Positions 56,317 to 64,000 of a stretch of 64,000 nt of DNA are shown piece after piece. The position numbers were made by a program, and so were the translations under genes. A model generated the notes under the pieces. The model saw only the letters and a list, made by a program, of their open reading frames with translations. It searched no databases and was not told where the DNA came from. Origin of the DNA: Brevundimonas sp. Leaf363 (lineage in GTDB: Bacteria > Pseudomonadota > Alphaproteobacteria > Caulobacterales > Caulobacteraceae). Location of the stretch: the NCBI RefSeq assembly GCF_001424025.1, contig NZ_LMPZ01000001.1, positions 1,074 to 65,073 on the forward strand, given 5' to 3'. How positions within the stretch are numbered: position 1 is the stretch's first letter; each line of letters begins with the position of its first letter.

Positions 56317-56988
56317 ATGATCCAGGTGACGGCGTTTCAATGGGTTCCGCCCTTCGCGCAGGGGTCGGTGCGGGACATCCGCGTCCGCTGGGCCCTGGAG
56401 GAAGCGGGTCTCGGCTATGACGAGCGGCTGTTGGGCCTCGGCGAGCACAAGTCGCCGCAGTATAAGGCGGTGCAGCCCTTCGGTCAGGTGCCGGCCTATC
56501 GCGACGGCAAGGTCGAGATGTTCGAGAGCTGCGCCATCGTCCTGTATGTCGCCGAACAGTCGGACGCCCTGATGCCCCGGGATGCGGCCGGGCGGGCGGC
56601 GGTCCTGACCTGGCTGTTCGCGGCGTCGAACACCCTGGAGCCGCAGGTGGCGCAGCTGGCCGCGATCGACATCTTCAACCCGGACAAGGCGTGGGCCAAG
56701 GAACGCCGGCCCGAGGTGGAGGCCATGGTGCGCGAACGCCTGGGTGAGCTTCAGGCCGCGCTGGCCGACCGTCGCTGGCTGGCCGACGACCGGTTCAGCG
56801 CCGCCGACATCATCATGACCCACGTGCTGCGCGACCTGCGGCACACCGACATCCTGGCCGACTATCCGGCGCTTCGGGCGTATCGCGAGCGGGCCGAGGC
56901 GCGTCCGGCGTTCAAGCGGGCGTTGAGCGACCAGCTGGCCCCCTTCAAGGCCGCCGAGGCCGCGCGGCCGGAGCTCGTCGCCGGCTGA
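56317..56988 (+). CDS. Glutathione S-transferase
   Basis: 223 residues. Seen: thioredoxin-like N-terminus with VPPFAQGSVRDIRVRWALEE, QPFGQVPAYRDGKVEMFESCAIVLYVAE (in parts: QVPAYRDG, ESCAIVLYV, the E-S pair binds glutathione) and a C-terminal helical domain (FSAADIIMTHVLRDL). Start ATG 56317 has GCGAGGCGAGCG upstream and follows the MarR palindrome; an upstream frame start was rejected. Likely induced when MarR senses an electrophile or oxidant. Confidence 0.88.
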   Translation: MIQVTAFQWVPPFAQGSVRDIRVRWALEEAGLGYDERLLGLGEHKSPQYKAVQPFGQVPAYRDGKVEMFESCAIVLYVAEQSDALMPRDAAGRAAVLTWLFAASNTLEPQVAQLAAIDIFNPDKAWAKERRPEVEAMVRERLGELQAALADRRWLADDRFSAADIIMTHVLRDLRHTDILADYPALRAYRERAEARPAFKRALSDQLAPFKAAEAARPELVAG

Positions 56989-57026
56989 CCCGCGCGCAAG
57001 CCGCCGTCCCGTGCTAGGGCGGCGGC

Positions 57027-58130
57027 TTGAGCCCGCCCTTGAAAGACGACATTCGCCGCCGCGCCGAGGCCCTGGGCTTCGACGCCTGCCGCTTCGCCTC
57101 GGCCGCCGCGCCGTGGGCGGCGGGCGCGCGGCTGGAAGCCTTCGTTGAGGCCGGACGGCACGGCGACATGGGCTGGATGGAGACGACGCTGGAACGGCGC
57201 GCCCATCCCACCGCCATGTGGGCCGAGGCGCGCACCGCCATCGTGCTGGGCCTGAACTACGGGCCGGACCAGGATCCGCTGACGGCGCTGGCTGACCGGT
57301 CGGCGGGATACGTGTCGGTCTATGCGCGTGGCGATGATTATCACGAGCTGATCAAGGGTCGATTGAAGACGCTGGCGGGACAGGTGGCGGCGCGCACCGG
57401 ACAGGACGTGAAGGTCTTTGTGGACACCGCCCCCCTGATGGAAAAGCCGCTGGCCCAGCGCGCCGGCCTGGGCTGGCAGGGCAAGCATACCAACCTGCTG
57501 TCGCGCGACCTGGGCAACTGGCTGTTCCTGGGCGTGATCCTCAGTGAAGCCGAGATCGAAGCGGACGAGGCGGAGACCGACCATTGCGGGTCGTGCACAG
57601 CCTGTCTGGACGCCTGCCCGACCAAGGCCTTCGCCGCGCCCTATCAGCTCGACGCCCGGCGCTGCCTGTCCTACCTGACCATCGAATTCGCCGGTCCCTG
57701 GCCGATCGAGTTCCGTCGCGCGACGGGCAGCCGGATCTACGGATGCGACGACTGCCTGGGCGTCTGTCCGTGGAACAAGTTCGCGCAGGGCTCGCGCGAG
57801 GCGCGGCTGCAGGCGCGGGACGCTCTGGTCTCGCCCCGACTGGCAGACCTGCTGGCGCTCGACGACGCCGCCTTTCGCGCTCTGTTCAGCAAGAGCGCGG
57901 TGAAGCGGATCGGACGCGACCGCTTCGTGAGGAACGTCCTCTATGCGGCCGGCAATGCAGGCGATGCGGCGTTGATCGCGCCGGTGCGGGCCCTGCTGAC
58001 GGATGCGTCGCCGCTGGTGCGCGGCGCGGCCGTGTGGGCGTTGGCGCAGCTGGCGCCCGGCGCGCTGGGGGAGCCGACCAGCGAGGTCGACCCCGACGTC
58101 CTGGCCGAATGGGCCCTGGCCCTGGCCTAG
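57027..58130 (+). CDS. queG: Epoxyqueuosine reductase
   Basis: Reduces epoxyqueuosine to queuosine in tRNA, using cobalamin and two [4Fe-4S] clusters. Seen: 367 residues; the first cluster motif CGSCTACLDACPTKAF and the second CDDCLGVCPWNKFA, plus a C-terminal HEAT-like region (VRGAAVWALAQLAP). The first possible starts are TTG at 57027 and TTG at 57039; no ATG or GTG fits, so a TTG start is likely. Cobalamin use fits with cobT in the same window. Sits between GST and the histidine kinase on the opposite strand. Confidence 0.92.
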   Translation: MSPPLKDDIRRRAEALGFDACRFASAAAPWAAGARLEAFVEAGRHGDMGWMETTLERRAHPTAMWAEARTAIVLGLNYGPDQDPLTALADRSAGYVSVYARGDDYHELIKGRLKTLAGQVAARTGQDVKVFVDTAPLMEKPLAQRAGLGWQGKHTNLLSRDLGNWLFLGVILSEAEIEADEAETDHCGSCTACLDACPTKAFAAPYQLDARRCLSYLTIEFAGPWPIEFRRATGSRIYGCDDCLGVCPWNKFAQGSREARLQARDALVSPRLADLLALDDAAFRALFSKSAVKRIGRDRFVRNVLYAAGNAGDAALIAPVRALLTDASPLVRGAAVWALAQLAPGALGEPTSEVDPDVLAEWALALA

Positions 58131-60145
58131 CCCGCGGCGCCCTGATCGGCGCTGGGCAGGGTGATGGCGACCTCCGCCCCTTCGCCCTCGGCACTGTCGA
58201 TCGACAGGACGCCGGACGCCTGGCGGGCGAAGGCGTAGGCCTGCGACAGACCCAGGCCCGAGGCGCCCTCCTTGGTCGTGAAGAAGGGCTCCAACGCGCG
58301 CGCCGCCAGTTCGCGGTCCATGCCCGGCCCGCTGTCGCGAACGCTGAGGCGCAGGCCGCCTTCCATCAGGGTCTCCAGCCGCACGGCGACCGAGCCTTCG
58401 CCGGCCACCGCCTCGACGGCGTTGGCGACCAGCGCCTTGACCGCACCCTCGAAGGCGACGGGGTCCAGGCGGGCGGTCGCGGCATCGGACGGCCCCTCGA
58501 TCAACAGGTCCACGCCCGGCCCCGCCAGGGCGCGCAGCCGCGCCTCCATGGCCTTCAGCAGCACGCCGGCGTCCATCACCTGCAACACAGGCTCGTCCTC
58601 GCCCTGCGAGAAGGCCGCGAGCCTGCGGGTCAGCACCTCGCCGCGCTGACCGGCCGCCAGCGCCGCATAGCCCAGACGCTTGACCCGCGACGGGTCGTCC
58701 GCCTGACGCAGGATCATGTCCAGCGCCGAGGTCATCACGCCCAACAGGGCGTTGAAGTCATGCGCCACGCCGCCGGTCAGCCGTCCGACCGACTCCATGC
58801 GCCGTCCGCCGGACAGTTCGGCCTCGGCCTCGGACCGGGCGCGGGCGGCGGCCTGGCGAGCCTCCTCCGCCTCGGCGCGGGCCGTTTCGACGGCCTGGCG
58901 GGCGGCGTGTTCGTCCAGCTGCGCCTGACGGGCCAGGGCGCGCGCCTCGGCGGCGTCGGCCAGGGCTTCCTCGATGCGTGCCTGACGCTCGGCCTCCCGG
59001 CTGGCGGCCTCGGTCACTTCGTCGGCGTTCGGTCGGGTCTGGCCGTCCAGGGCCGCGGCGACGGCGGCGTCGATGCGCGCCTGGATCGCGGCCTCGTCGA
59101 CCATCGGCTCGGCGTCCGAGGGTCGGGGCGCTTCGGCCCCGGCGTCCTCAGCCGTATCGTTATGGACCGCCTCAGGCTCGGCCTCGGCCACCTCGTCCCA
59201 GCGCTCGCCGGCCAGCAGCAGGGCGTCGGCGCCCTCGGCGCCGTCCAGCGGCAGGATGCGCCACAGGACGCCGCCGCCGTCGGGGTCGCGCGCGGTGATC
59301 GGCTCGGCCTCGCCCGCCGGTGCGTTCAAGGCGGCGCGCAGGGCCTGACGGCCCTCGACGCGCGCGTCCTCGCCCAGGAACAGATCGGCGAAGTCTTGGC
59401 CCACGGCGTCGCCTTCGCGGCCCAGCACGCGCAGGGCGGTGGCGTTGGCCTCGCGGATCACGCCGTCGGTCCCGACCACGACCAGGGCGCTGGAGGCGGC
59501 CTCGAAGACGCGGCGGACGATGCTGTCGCTGGCGGCGGGGGCCGGCTCGGCCGGGGCGACCGCCTCGGACGCGGGCGTCGGCTCCGGCGAATAATAGGTC
59601 TCGGGCTGCACCAGCCCGTCCGCCTCGACGATGGCGGCGGTCGAACCGATGATGCGACCGTACTCGTCCTCGATCGGCATGGCCGTGACCGACACCGTCA
59701 TCTTGCGGCGCGTGGCGGCGTTGGACAGCAGGTGCTGGAACCCCTTGACCGTCTGACCCCGCAGCGCGCGGGCGCTGGGCAGAAGCTCAGGGGGGATCGG
59801 CCTGCCGTCCGGATAGGTGATGCCCCAGGTCGCCGAGTGGAAACGCAGACCGATCAGCTCGGCGTCCTTGCGGCCCAGCAGCTGGTGCGCGGCGCGGTTG
59901 GCGAAGACGAACTTGCCCTGTTTATCGGTCTCGACCAGGGCCACCGGTATGGCGTTCAGCGTCTGCATCAGGCGCTTGTCGGCCGCCTCGGCGACCTTCT
60001 GCACCAGGTCCAGCTCGCTGGAGGCCGTGGAGTGACGCGCGCGGTTGGTCACGGCGAACCACAGGGCGACGATGGCGATCAGGCTCGCGACGCCGGCGAC
60101 CACGCCCAGCAGCAGCACCCAATCGATCTGGCCTTCCAGAAACAT
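58127..60145 (-). CDS. PAS-domain sensor histidine kinase
   Basis: 672 residues. A membrane segment (about 8-30) leads to two PAS domains (55-165, with LVETDKQGKFVFANRAAHQLLG; 205-300, with VGTDGVIREANATALRVLG), a coiled-coil/helical region rich in Ala/Glu/Arg (350-450), the H-box VAHDFNALLG (about 461-470) with the phospho-accepting His, then N-box VANAVEA, G1 SGPGMDREL, F FFTTKE and G2 SGLGLSQAY. No receiver domain is seen. No response regulator gene is adjacent, so the partner is elsewhere (orphan kinase). Start ATG 60145. Confidence 0.85.
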   Translation of the reverse strand: MFLEGQIDWVLLLGVVAGVASLIAIVALWFAVTNRARHSTASSELDLVQKVAEAADKRLMQTLNAIPVALVETDKQGKFVFANRAAHQLLGRKDAELIGLRFHSATWGITYPDGRPIPPELLPSARALRGQTVKGFQHLLSNAATRRKMTVSVTAMPIEDEYGRIIGSTAAIVEADGLVQPETYYSPEPTPASEAVAPAEPAPAASDSIVRRVFEAASSALVVVGTDGVIREANATALRVLGREGDAVGQDFADLFLGEDARVEGRQALRAALNAPAGEAEPITARDPDGGGVLWRILPLDGAEGADALLLAGERWDEVAEAEPEAVHNDTAEDAGAEAPRPSDAEPMVDEAAIQARIDAAVAAALDGQTRPNADEVTEAASREAERQARIEEALADAAEARALARQAQLDEHAARQAVETARAEAEEARQAAARARSEAEAELSGGRRMESVGRLTGGVAHDFNALLGVMTSALDMILRQADDPSRVKRLGYAALAAGQRGEVLTRRLAAFSQGEDEPVLQVMDAGVLLKAMEARLRALAGPGVDLLIEGPSDAATARLDPVAFEGAVKALVANAVEAVAGEGSVAVRLETLMEGGLRLSVRDSGPGMDRELAARALEPFFTTKEGASGLGLSQAYAFARQASGVLSIDSAEGEGAEVAITLPSADQGAAG

Positions 60146-60273
60146 CGTCGCCTTTCCCAAAATGGCGCCGCGCGCTCCGCGACGTCCAACGCTGTGCAAG
60201 AGGCGAACCGCTCTCGCCCCTCAGGCGACTAACGACCGCGCGGATCAGCGTCCAGCGTGGCCTTTGCGCGATG

Positions 60274-60306
60274 AAAAAGGGCCGGGCGTCGCCGCCCGGC
60301 CCCTTT
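60274..60306 (-). terminator. Terminator of the TonB-dependent receptor
   Basis: GGGCCGGGCG (60279-60288) and CGCCCGGCCC (60293-60302) are exact complements with a four-base loop and are followed on the minus strand by TTTTT (60274-60278). It lies 44 bases past the receptor stop. Confidence 0.8.
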
Positions 60307-60349
60307 AGACGCTCGAAGGTGAACGCCGGATCAAAACGCGAGGACGTTC

Positions 60350-62653
60350 CTAGAAGGCGACGCGGGCGACCAGCTGGAACACAGGACCGGCCTTTTCGGT
60401 CTCCAGTTCGTACTCGTCGTAGTCGCGGTCGATCTGGTCCTCCAGGGTGTTGAACTTGTCGAACACCTCGTCCTTGCTCGAGTCGAGCAGATTGGAACCC
60501 GTCAGGCGCACCACCACGGTGTTGGCGAAGGTCTTTTCGACGAAGATCTCCAGGTCGGCGCCGTAGGAGGTGGTGACCTCCTCGCCGATGATGCGGCTGT
60601 CGGCGTCGCCCTGCTTGCGATAGCTCGCGCCGAAGGCCGCGCCCCAGGCCGGCAGATCCTGGGTGAAGCCGACGTTGTAGACATAGTTCGACTGGCTGTT
60701 GAACCGACGCGAACCGGCGAAGTCGTCGACGTTGGAGTCCAGCAGCGAGACGTTGGCGTAAACGCCCGTGTTCTCCATGCCGATGAAGTCCAGCGGCGTG
60801 GAGAGGTCGAACTCGATGCCGTAGACCTCGCCGTCGCCGACGTTGTCCGCTGTCAGCACGAAGGAGGTCAGTTCCTCGGCCGCTTCTTCCGGCGTGGCGC
60901 CGTCGTCGATGGCGTCCTCGTAATTGCCCAGGGCTTCGTCCGAATAGTCGCCGGTGTTCACCAGCTCGATCAGGTCCGAAACCTTGCGGTAGAAGACGTT
61001 GACGCCGACCACGCCGCGACGGCCGATGCGGTGCTCATAGCCCAAGTCGCCGCCCCAGGCCGTCTCCGGCTCCAGGTCCGGATTGCCCAGGAAGTCGTTG
61101 TCGCCGTACTCGCCTTCCAGCACCGCCGGAGAGATGAAGTTGAAGTCCGGGCGGCGCACCGTGCGGGCGACCGAGGCGGTGATCCGGTCGGCGTCCGACA
61201 GGGCGAAGCGCACGCTCGCCGAGGGCAGCAGGATGTTGTAATCGCTCGAGGTGTTGCGCAGATCGTCATCGGCCGTCTCGTCGGTGATGTCCGTGCTGGT
61301 GGTCTCGTAGCGCAGGCCGACCTGCCATTTGGCCGGGCCCGTCTCGCCGGACAGCATGACGTAGGGGTCGATCCGCGTCTCTTCGATCGTGCTGACGCCG
61401 CCGGCGACCGCTTCGAAGTCGCCGAACTCCGACGCCGTCAGGATGCGGAAGCTGGAGACGCCCTCGACCTCGCCGTCGGCGCTGTAGATGGCCGTGTCCC
61501 GGTTCTTGTCCCAGTACTGGACGCCGAACTCCAGCTTGGTGTCGTTGGCCAGTTCAAACTCGTGGGCGAACGAGGCCGACAGCTCGGTATCCTCGATCAG
61601 GCTGTCGACGATCTCGCCCTCGACGACCTCGTCCTCGACGTCCAGCTCGTCCTCACGCTCGTACTGGTCATCCTTGATGCCCGAGTAGCCGATGCGGAAG
61701 GTGCTCTCGCCACCGAACTGCTCGCGCTCGTAGCGCGCGCCCACCGAATAGTTGTCGGTCAGGATGTCCAGCGGGTTGGCGTTGATCTTGGCCAGTTCGT
61801 CCGGGTCCTCGGCGCCGCCGTTGTACTCCAGCGAGTTCTCGTTCTGCGTCCGGTCGGTGCGCACGAACAGGCCGCTCAGCTGCAGCGTGCCGCCCGCGAC
61901 ATCGACCTCATACGAGGCGTTGGCCGAATAATCGGTGCCGTCGCGAACGTCGCTCTGGACCTCGATATTGTCCAGGTCGCCGCCGGGCTCGTCGAACCGC
62001 TGGCTGAACTTTTCCTTGGGATTGCGACGACCCTGGATGCTGCCGCCGACCAGCAGCCGGCCGGGGCCGACCTGGCCGCCGTAGACCGCGCCGAAGGTGC
62101 CCTTCAATTCGTCGTCGCTCAGCAGGATGCCGCCGGCGCGAACATAGCCGCCGTCCAGCGTCAGGGCGTCGCGCAGCAGGATGTTGATGGCGCCCGATAC
62201 GGCGTCGCCCGAACGGTTGGCCGAGGCGGAACGAACGACCTCCACGCCCTCGATCAACTCGGCCGGAATGCGATCGACGAAGAAGGAGCGGTCCAGGCCG
62301 GCGCCCGGCACACGCTCGCCGTTGATCAGGATCTGCGTATAGGCCGGGTCCAGGCCGCGCAGGCGCACGCCGTCCGATTCCAGCACGTCCGACAGGAAGG
62401 TGACGCTGGGCACGCGGCGCAGGGCGTCGCCCACGGTCAGCGGCTCGAAACGCTGGAAGTATTCCAGATCGTACGACAGGGTCGGCACGACGTCGTCGCT
62501 GCGGTTCCGCATCGCGGGTTCGCCGGTGACGATGATGTCCGCGACCTGGGTCGGCTCACCCAGGGCCGCCGAGGCCAGATCGGTCTGCGCCAGGGCCGGG
62601 TAGGCGAACAGAAGCGGCGCCACGGCGGCGCCGAGCAGGAGTGCGGATTTCAT
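60350..62653 (-). CDS. TonB-dependent receptor
   Basis: 767 residues. Signal peptide (1-22, ALAQ) then a plug domain (about 45-160, DIIVTGEPAM as TonB-box-like region, RRVPSVTFLSDVLESDGVRLRG in parts) and a 22-strand beta-barrel ending in Phe (FQLVARVAF), the usual C-terminal signal for BAM. Loops are strikingly acidic (for example DELDVEDEVVEGEIVD and DQIDRDYDEYE), suggesting a cationic ligand such as a metal complex or a divalent-ion-dependent substrate. No periplasmic transporter lies next to it. Start ATG 62653. Confidence 0.88.
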   Translation of the reverse strand: MKSALLLGAAVAPLLFAYPALAQTDLASAALGEPTQVADIIVTGEPAMRNRSDDVVPTLSYDLEYFQRFEPLTVGDALRRVPSVTFLSDVLESDGVRLRGLDPAYTQILINGERVPGAGLDRSFFVDRIPAELIEGVEVVRSASANRSGDAVSGAINILLRDALTLDGGYVRAGGILLSDDELKGTFGAVYGGQVGPGRLLVGGSIQGRRNPKEKFSQRFDEPGGDLDNIEVQSDVRDGTDYSANASYEVDVAGGTLQLSGLFVRTDRTQNENSLEYNGGAEDPDELAKINANPLDILTDNYSVGARYEREQFGGESTFRIGYSGIKDDQYEREDELDVEDEVVEGEIVDSLIEDTELSASFAHEFELANDTKLEFGVQYWDKNRDTAIYSADGEVEGVSSFRILTASEFGDFEAVAGGVSTIEETRIDPYVMLSGETGPAKWQVGLRYETTSTDITDETADDDLRNTSSDYNILLPSASVRFALSDADRITASVARTVRRPDFNFISPAVLEGEYGDNDFLGNPDLEPETAWGGDLGYEHRIGRRGVVGVNVFYRKVSDLIELVNTGDYSDEALGNYEDAIDDGATPEEAAEELTSFVLTADNVGDGEVYGIEFDLSTPLDFIGMENTGVYANVSLLDSNVDDFAGSRRFNSQSNYVYNVGFTQDLPAWGAAFGASYRKQGDADSRIIGEEVTTSYGADLEIFVEKTFANTVVVRLTGSNLLDSSKDEVFDKFNTLEDQIDRDYDEYELETEKAGPVFQLVARVAF

Positions 62654-62838
62654 GGAGGTCCCCAGGATGCATGGCGGACATCCCCATCCGCCTTGCGGCA
62701 GCGCTTAGGGGCAAGGCGCAACGCGCCTTTGACGGTTCCACGAAGAACCCGCGTCGATTCAGAGACGCGAACGCGACAAACCGTCCGGCGCCGGACGTTG
62801 CGGGCCGCGTATCATCGCGATGTCGGGAAAATCTCGAC

Positions 62839-62913
62839 TGGAGCGGGCGAGGCGATTCGAACGCCCGACCCCAACCTTGGCAAGGTTGTGCTCTACCCCT
62901 GAGCTACGCCCGC
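62839..62913 (-). tRNA. tRNA-Gly (GCC)
   Basis: Minus strand; 5' GCGGGCG pairs with 3' CGCCCGC, then U discriminator and encoded CCA (62839-62841). Anticodon stem CAACC/GGTTG closes loop TTGCCAA, anticodon GCC. D-arm (AGCTCAGGGGTAGAGC) and T-arm (TTCGAATC) are intact. Confidence 0.95.
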
Positions 62914-62931
62914 ATCTCAGTCGAGGGCGGG

Positions 62932-62961
62932 CCTATAGCGGAGCACCTCGCGGGACGGCAA
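62932..62961 (-). promoter_or_regulatory. Promoter of tRNA-Gly
   Basis: On the minus strand TTGCCG (62956-62961), an 18-base spacer and TATAGG (62932-62937, GCTATAGG), with the tRNA starting 19 bases downstream. Same -10 style (GCTANA) as the tRNA-Leu promoter. Confidence 0.5.
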
Positions 62962-63047
62962 GCCTTTTTTGTCAGCCGCGGTCGTCGGCCCTTCGGGACC
63001 TCCCGATCCGACGCGGCCTAGCGCTTGTTCCGCGCTCAAGCAGCGCC

Positions 63048-63830
63048 TCAGCGCGGCGCGAGCCGGATGGCGCCGTCCAGCCTTATGCACTCGCCGTTGA
63101 TGTAGGTGTTCTCGGCCAGATGGACCGCCAACGCGGCGTAGTCGGCGGGCGTGCCCAGACGTTTGGGGAAGGGGATCATGGCGGCCAGGGCGTCCTGCAC
63201 CTTCTGATCCATGCCGGCCATCATCGGCGTCCACATGATGCCGGGCAGGATGGTGTTGACCCGCACGCCCTCGTTCATCAGGTCACGCGCAACCGGCAGG
63301 GTCATGGCGTAGACGCCGCCCTTGGACGCCGAATAGGCCGCCTGGCCGATCTGGCCGTCCTGGGCTGCGACCGAGGCGGTGTTGATGATCGCGCCGCGCT
63401 CCCCGTCCTCCATCGGGTCCAGCGCGACCATGCCGGTCGCCGACTGCGACAGCACGCGGAAGGTGCCGAACAGATTGATCGAGACGGTCTTCTCGAACTG
63501 CGCCATGTCGTGGGCGCGCGGCTCCTGCGTCTCGCGGTTGCGCGAGACGGTCTTTTGGCCTGTCGCGATGCCGGCGCAATTGATGGTCAGCCGCTCCTGG
63601 CCGTGGGCGGCGCGGGCCTTGGCGAAGCCGGCCGCGACGCTGTCGTCCGAAGTGACGTTCACCTCGCAGAAGACGCCGCCGATGTCCTTGGCGACGGCCT
63701 CCCCCTTCTCGACGTTCAGATCGAAGATGGCGACCCTGACGCCCTTGGCCGCCAAGGCCCGCGCCGTGCCCTCGCCGAGCCCGGAGGCCCCGCCCGTGAC
63801 GACCGCGGCGATCGATGCATCGAGTTTCAT
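63048..63830 (-). CDS. SDR family 3-hydroxyacyl-CoA dehydrogenase
   Basis: 260 residues. Seen: VTGGASGLGEGTARAL near 11-25 for NAD binding, NCAGIA, a serine-containing segment IINTASVAAQDGQIGQ and the catalytic pair YSASKGG. The insert PRAHDMAQFEKTVSINLFGTF and the tail LPGIMWTPMM match type II 3-hydroxyacyl-CoA dehydrogenases / 2-methyl-3-hydroxybutyryl-CoA dehydrogenases, acting in fatty acid or isoleucine breakdown. Divergent from the partial gene to the right. Confidence 0.85.
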   Translation of the reverse strand: MKLDASIAAVVTGGASGLGEGTARALAAKGVRVAIFDLNVEKGEAVAKDIGGVFCEVNVTSDDSVAAGFAKARAAHGQERLTINCAGIATGQKTVSRNRETQEPRAHDMAQFEKTVSINLFGTFRVLSQSATGMVALDPMEDGERGAIINTASVAAQDGQIGQAAYSASKGGVYAMTLPVARDLMNEGVRVNTILPGIMWTPMMAGMDQKVQDALAAMIPFPKRLGTPADYAALAVHLAENTYINGECIRLDGAIRLAPR

Positions 63831-63884
63831 GGCGAGAACCCCTATCTATGTGAACCAGTCTTCTGCGTGGGGGATTTAGCCGCC

Positions 63885-64000
63885 ATGACCGCCAAAGCCA
63901 AACCCATGACGCCGGACGACGCGCTCGACCCGTCCCGCGCCCTTGTCCCCTCCGTGCAGCGCATCAACGAGATGCGGGTACAGAAGGGGTTCTGGCCCAA
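63885..64000 (+). CDS. Partial gene, DUF1232/YkvA-like N-terminus
   Basis: Runs off the right edge; 38 codons visible, MTAKAKPMTPDDALDPSRA then VPSVQRINEMRVQKGFWPK. The QKGFWPK ending and the preceding VQRINEMR resemble the start of DUF1232 (YkvA-like) membrane proteins in Caulobacterales. This is a weak call from a short stretch. ATG 63885 has no strong ribosome-binding site. Confidence 0.4.
   Translation, partial: MTAKAKPMTPDDALDPSRALVPSVQRINEMRVQKGFWP

Noticed and set aside
57584..60232. Long open frame (about 880 codons) across queG and the histidine kinase
   Set aside because: It reads through queG in another frame and antisense to the kinase and lacks family motifs.

Overview
The window is chromosomal DNA of a high-GC alphaproteobacterium, most probably a Brevundimonas-like member of the Caulobacterales. 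This rests on several things seen here: very GC-rich third codon positions, the order argB / HAD nucleotidase / dapD and trpF-trpB-trpA-accD-folC, a groESL operon with a sigma32-type promoter and CIRCE operator, promoters of the form TTGAC(G/C)-N16-TA(A/G)(G/A)(G/T)T, and a legionaminic-acid type nonulosonate cluster like those used for flagellin glycosylation in Brevundimonas. The genus call is inference, because no 16S rRNA gene is present. I see no prophage, insertion sequence or CRISPR array.

Layout. 1-5.5 kb: start of an outer-membrane protein gene (minus strand), then nonulosonate genes (legI, legG, legF, legB, and a CBS-nucleotidyltransferase of the PtmE/LegX type). 5.7-8.6 kb: a small zinc-ribbon-like protein, argB, a HAD phosphatase with repeat-derived N-terminal residues, and dapD. 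8.6-15.1 kb (minus): folC, a DUF559 nuclease-like gene between inverted repeats, accD, trpABF and a vapBC-type toxin-antitoxin pair; a DoxX-like gene lies on the plus strand. 15-22 kb (minus): rsuA, rsmC, two SDR sugar-nucleotide genes (one SqdB-like), galU and glmS; then glmM (plus). 23-31 kb: a ScsB/DsbD-like reductase, pgi, a glycine-zipper protein and groESL. 31-40 kb: alpha/beta hydrolase, gmhB-like phosphatase, AGE epimerase, cobT, a phytase-like lipoprotein, coq7, dsbB, a DedA-like protein, exoD and chrA. 40-47 kb: hpd and fah (tyrosine catabolism) with three small genes between them, then three tandem paralogues with a TonB-C-like domain, the last one frameshifted. 47-64 kb: tRNA-Leu(CAA), an MFS exporter, M1 peptidase, DUF488, an NDUFA9-like SDR, uppP, an HTH-citrate-synthase pseudoenzyme, a cation diffusion facilitator, two GSTs with a MarR regulator, queG, a PAS histidine kinase, a TonB-dependent receptor, tRNA-Gly(GCC), an SDR acyl-CoA dehydrogenase and the start of a DUF1232-like gene.

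How the genes work together. Many enzymes feed cell-envelope sugars: pgi, glmS and glmM make glucosamine phosphates for peptidoglycan and for the nonulosonate pathway; galU makes UDP-glucose, a substrate of SqdB-type enzymes; uppP recycles the undecaprenyl carrier. dapD and argB serve lysine/diaminopimelate and arginine synthesis.

The most unusual signal is a set of dispersed palindromic elements, in at least five families. Several have become part of coding ends: the N-terminus of the HAD phosphatase, the C-termini of legF and DUF559, and the DUF559-folC junction. Other points of interest are a citrate-synthase fold lacking all three active-site histidine motifs and fused to a DNA-binding domain, an AccD without zinc-ribbon cysteines, a toxin gene translationally coupled to trpF, and the TonB-C-like gene trio with duplicated promoters. 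No stretch longer than about 300 bases lacks a gene.
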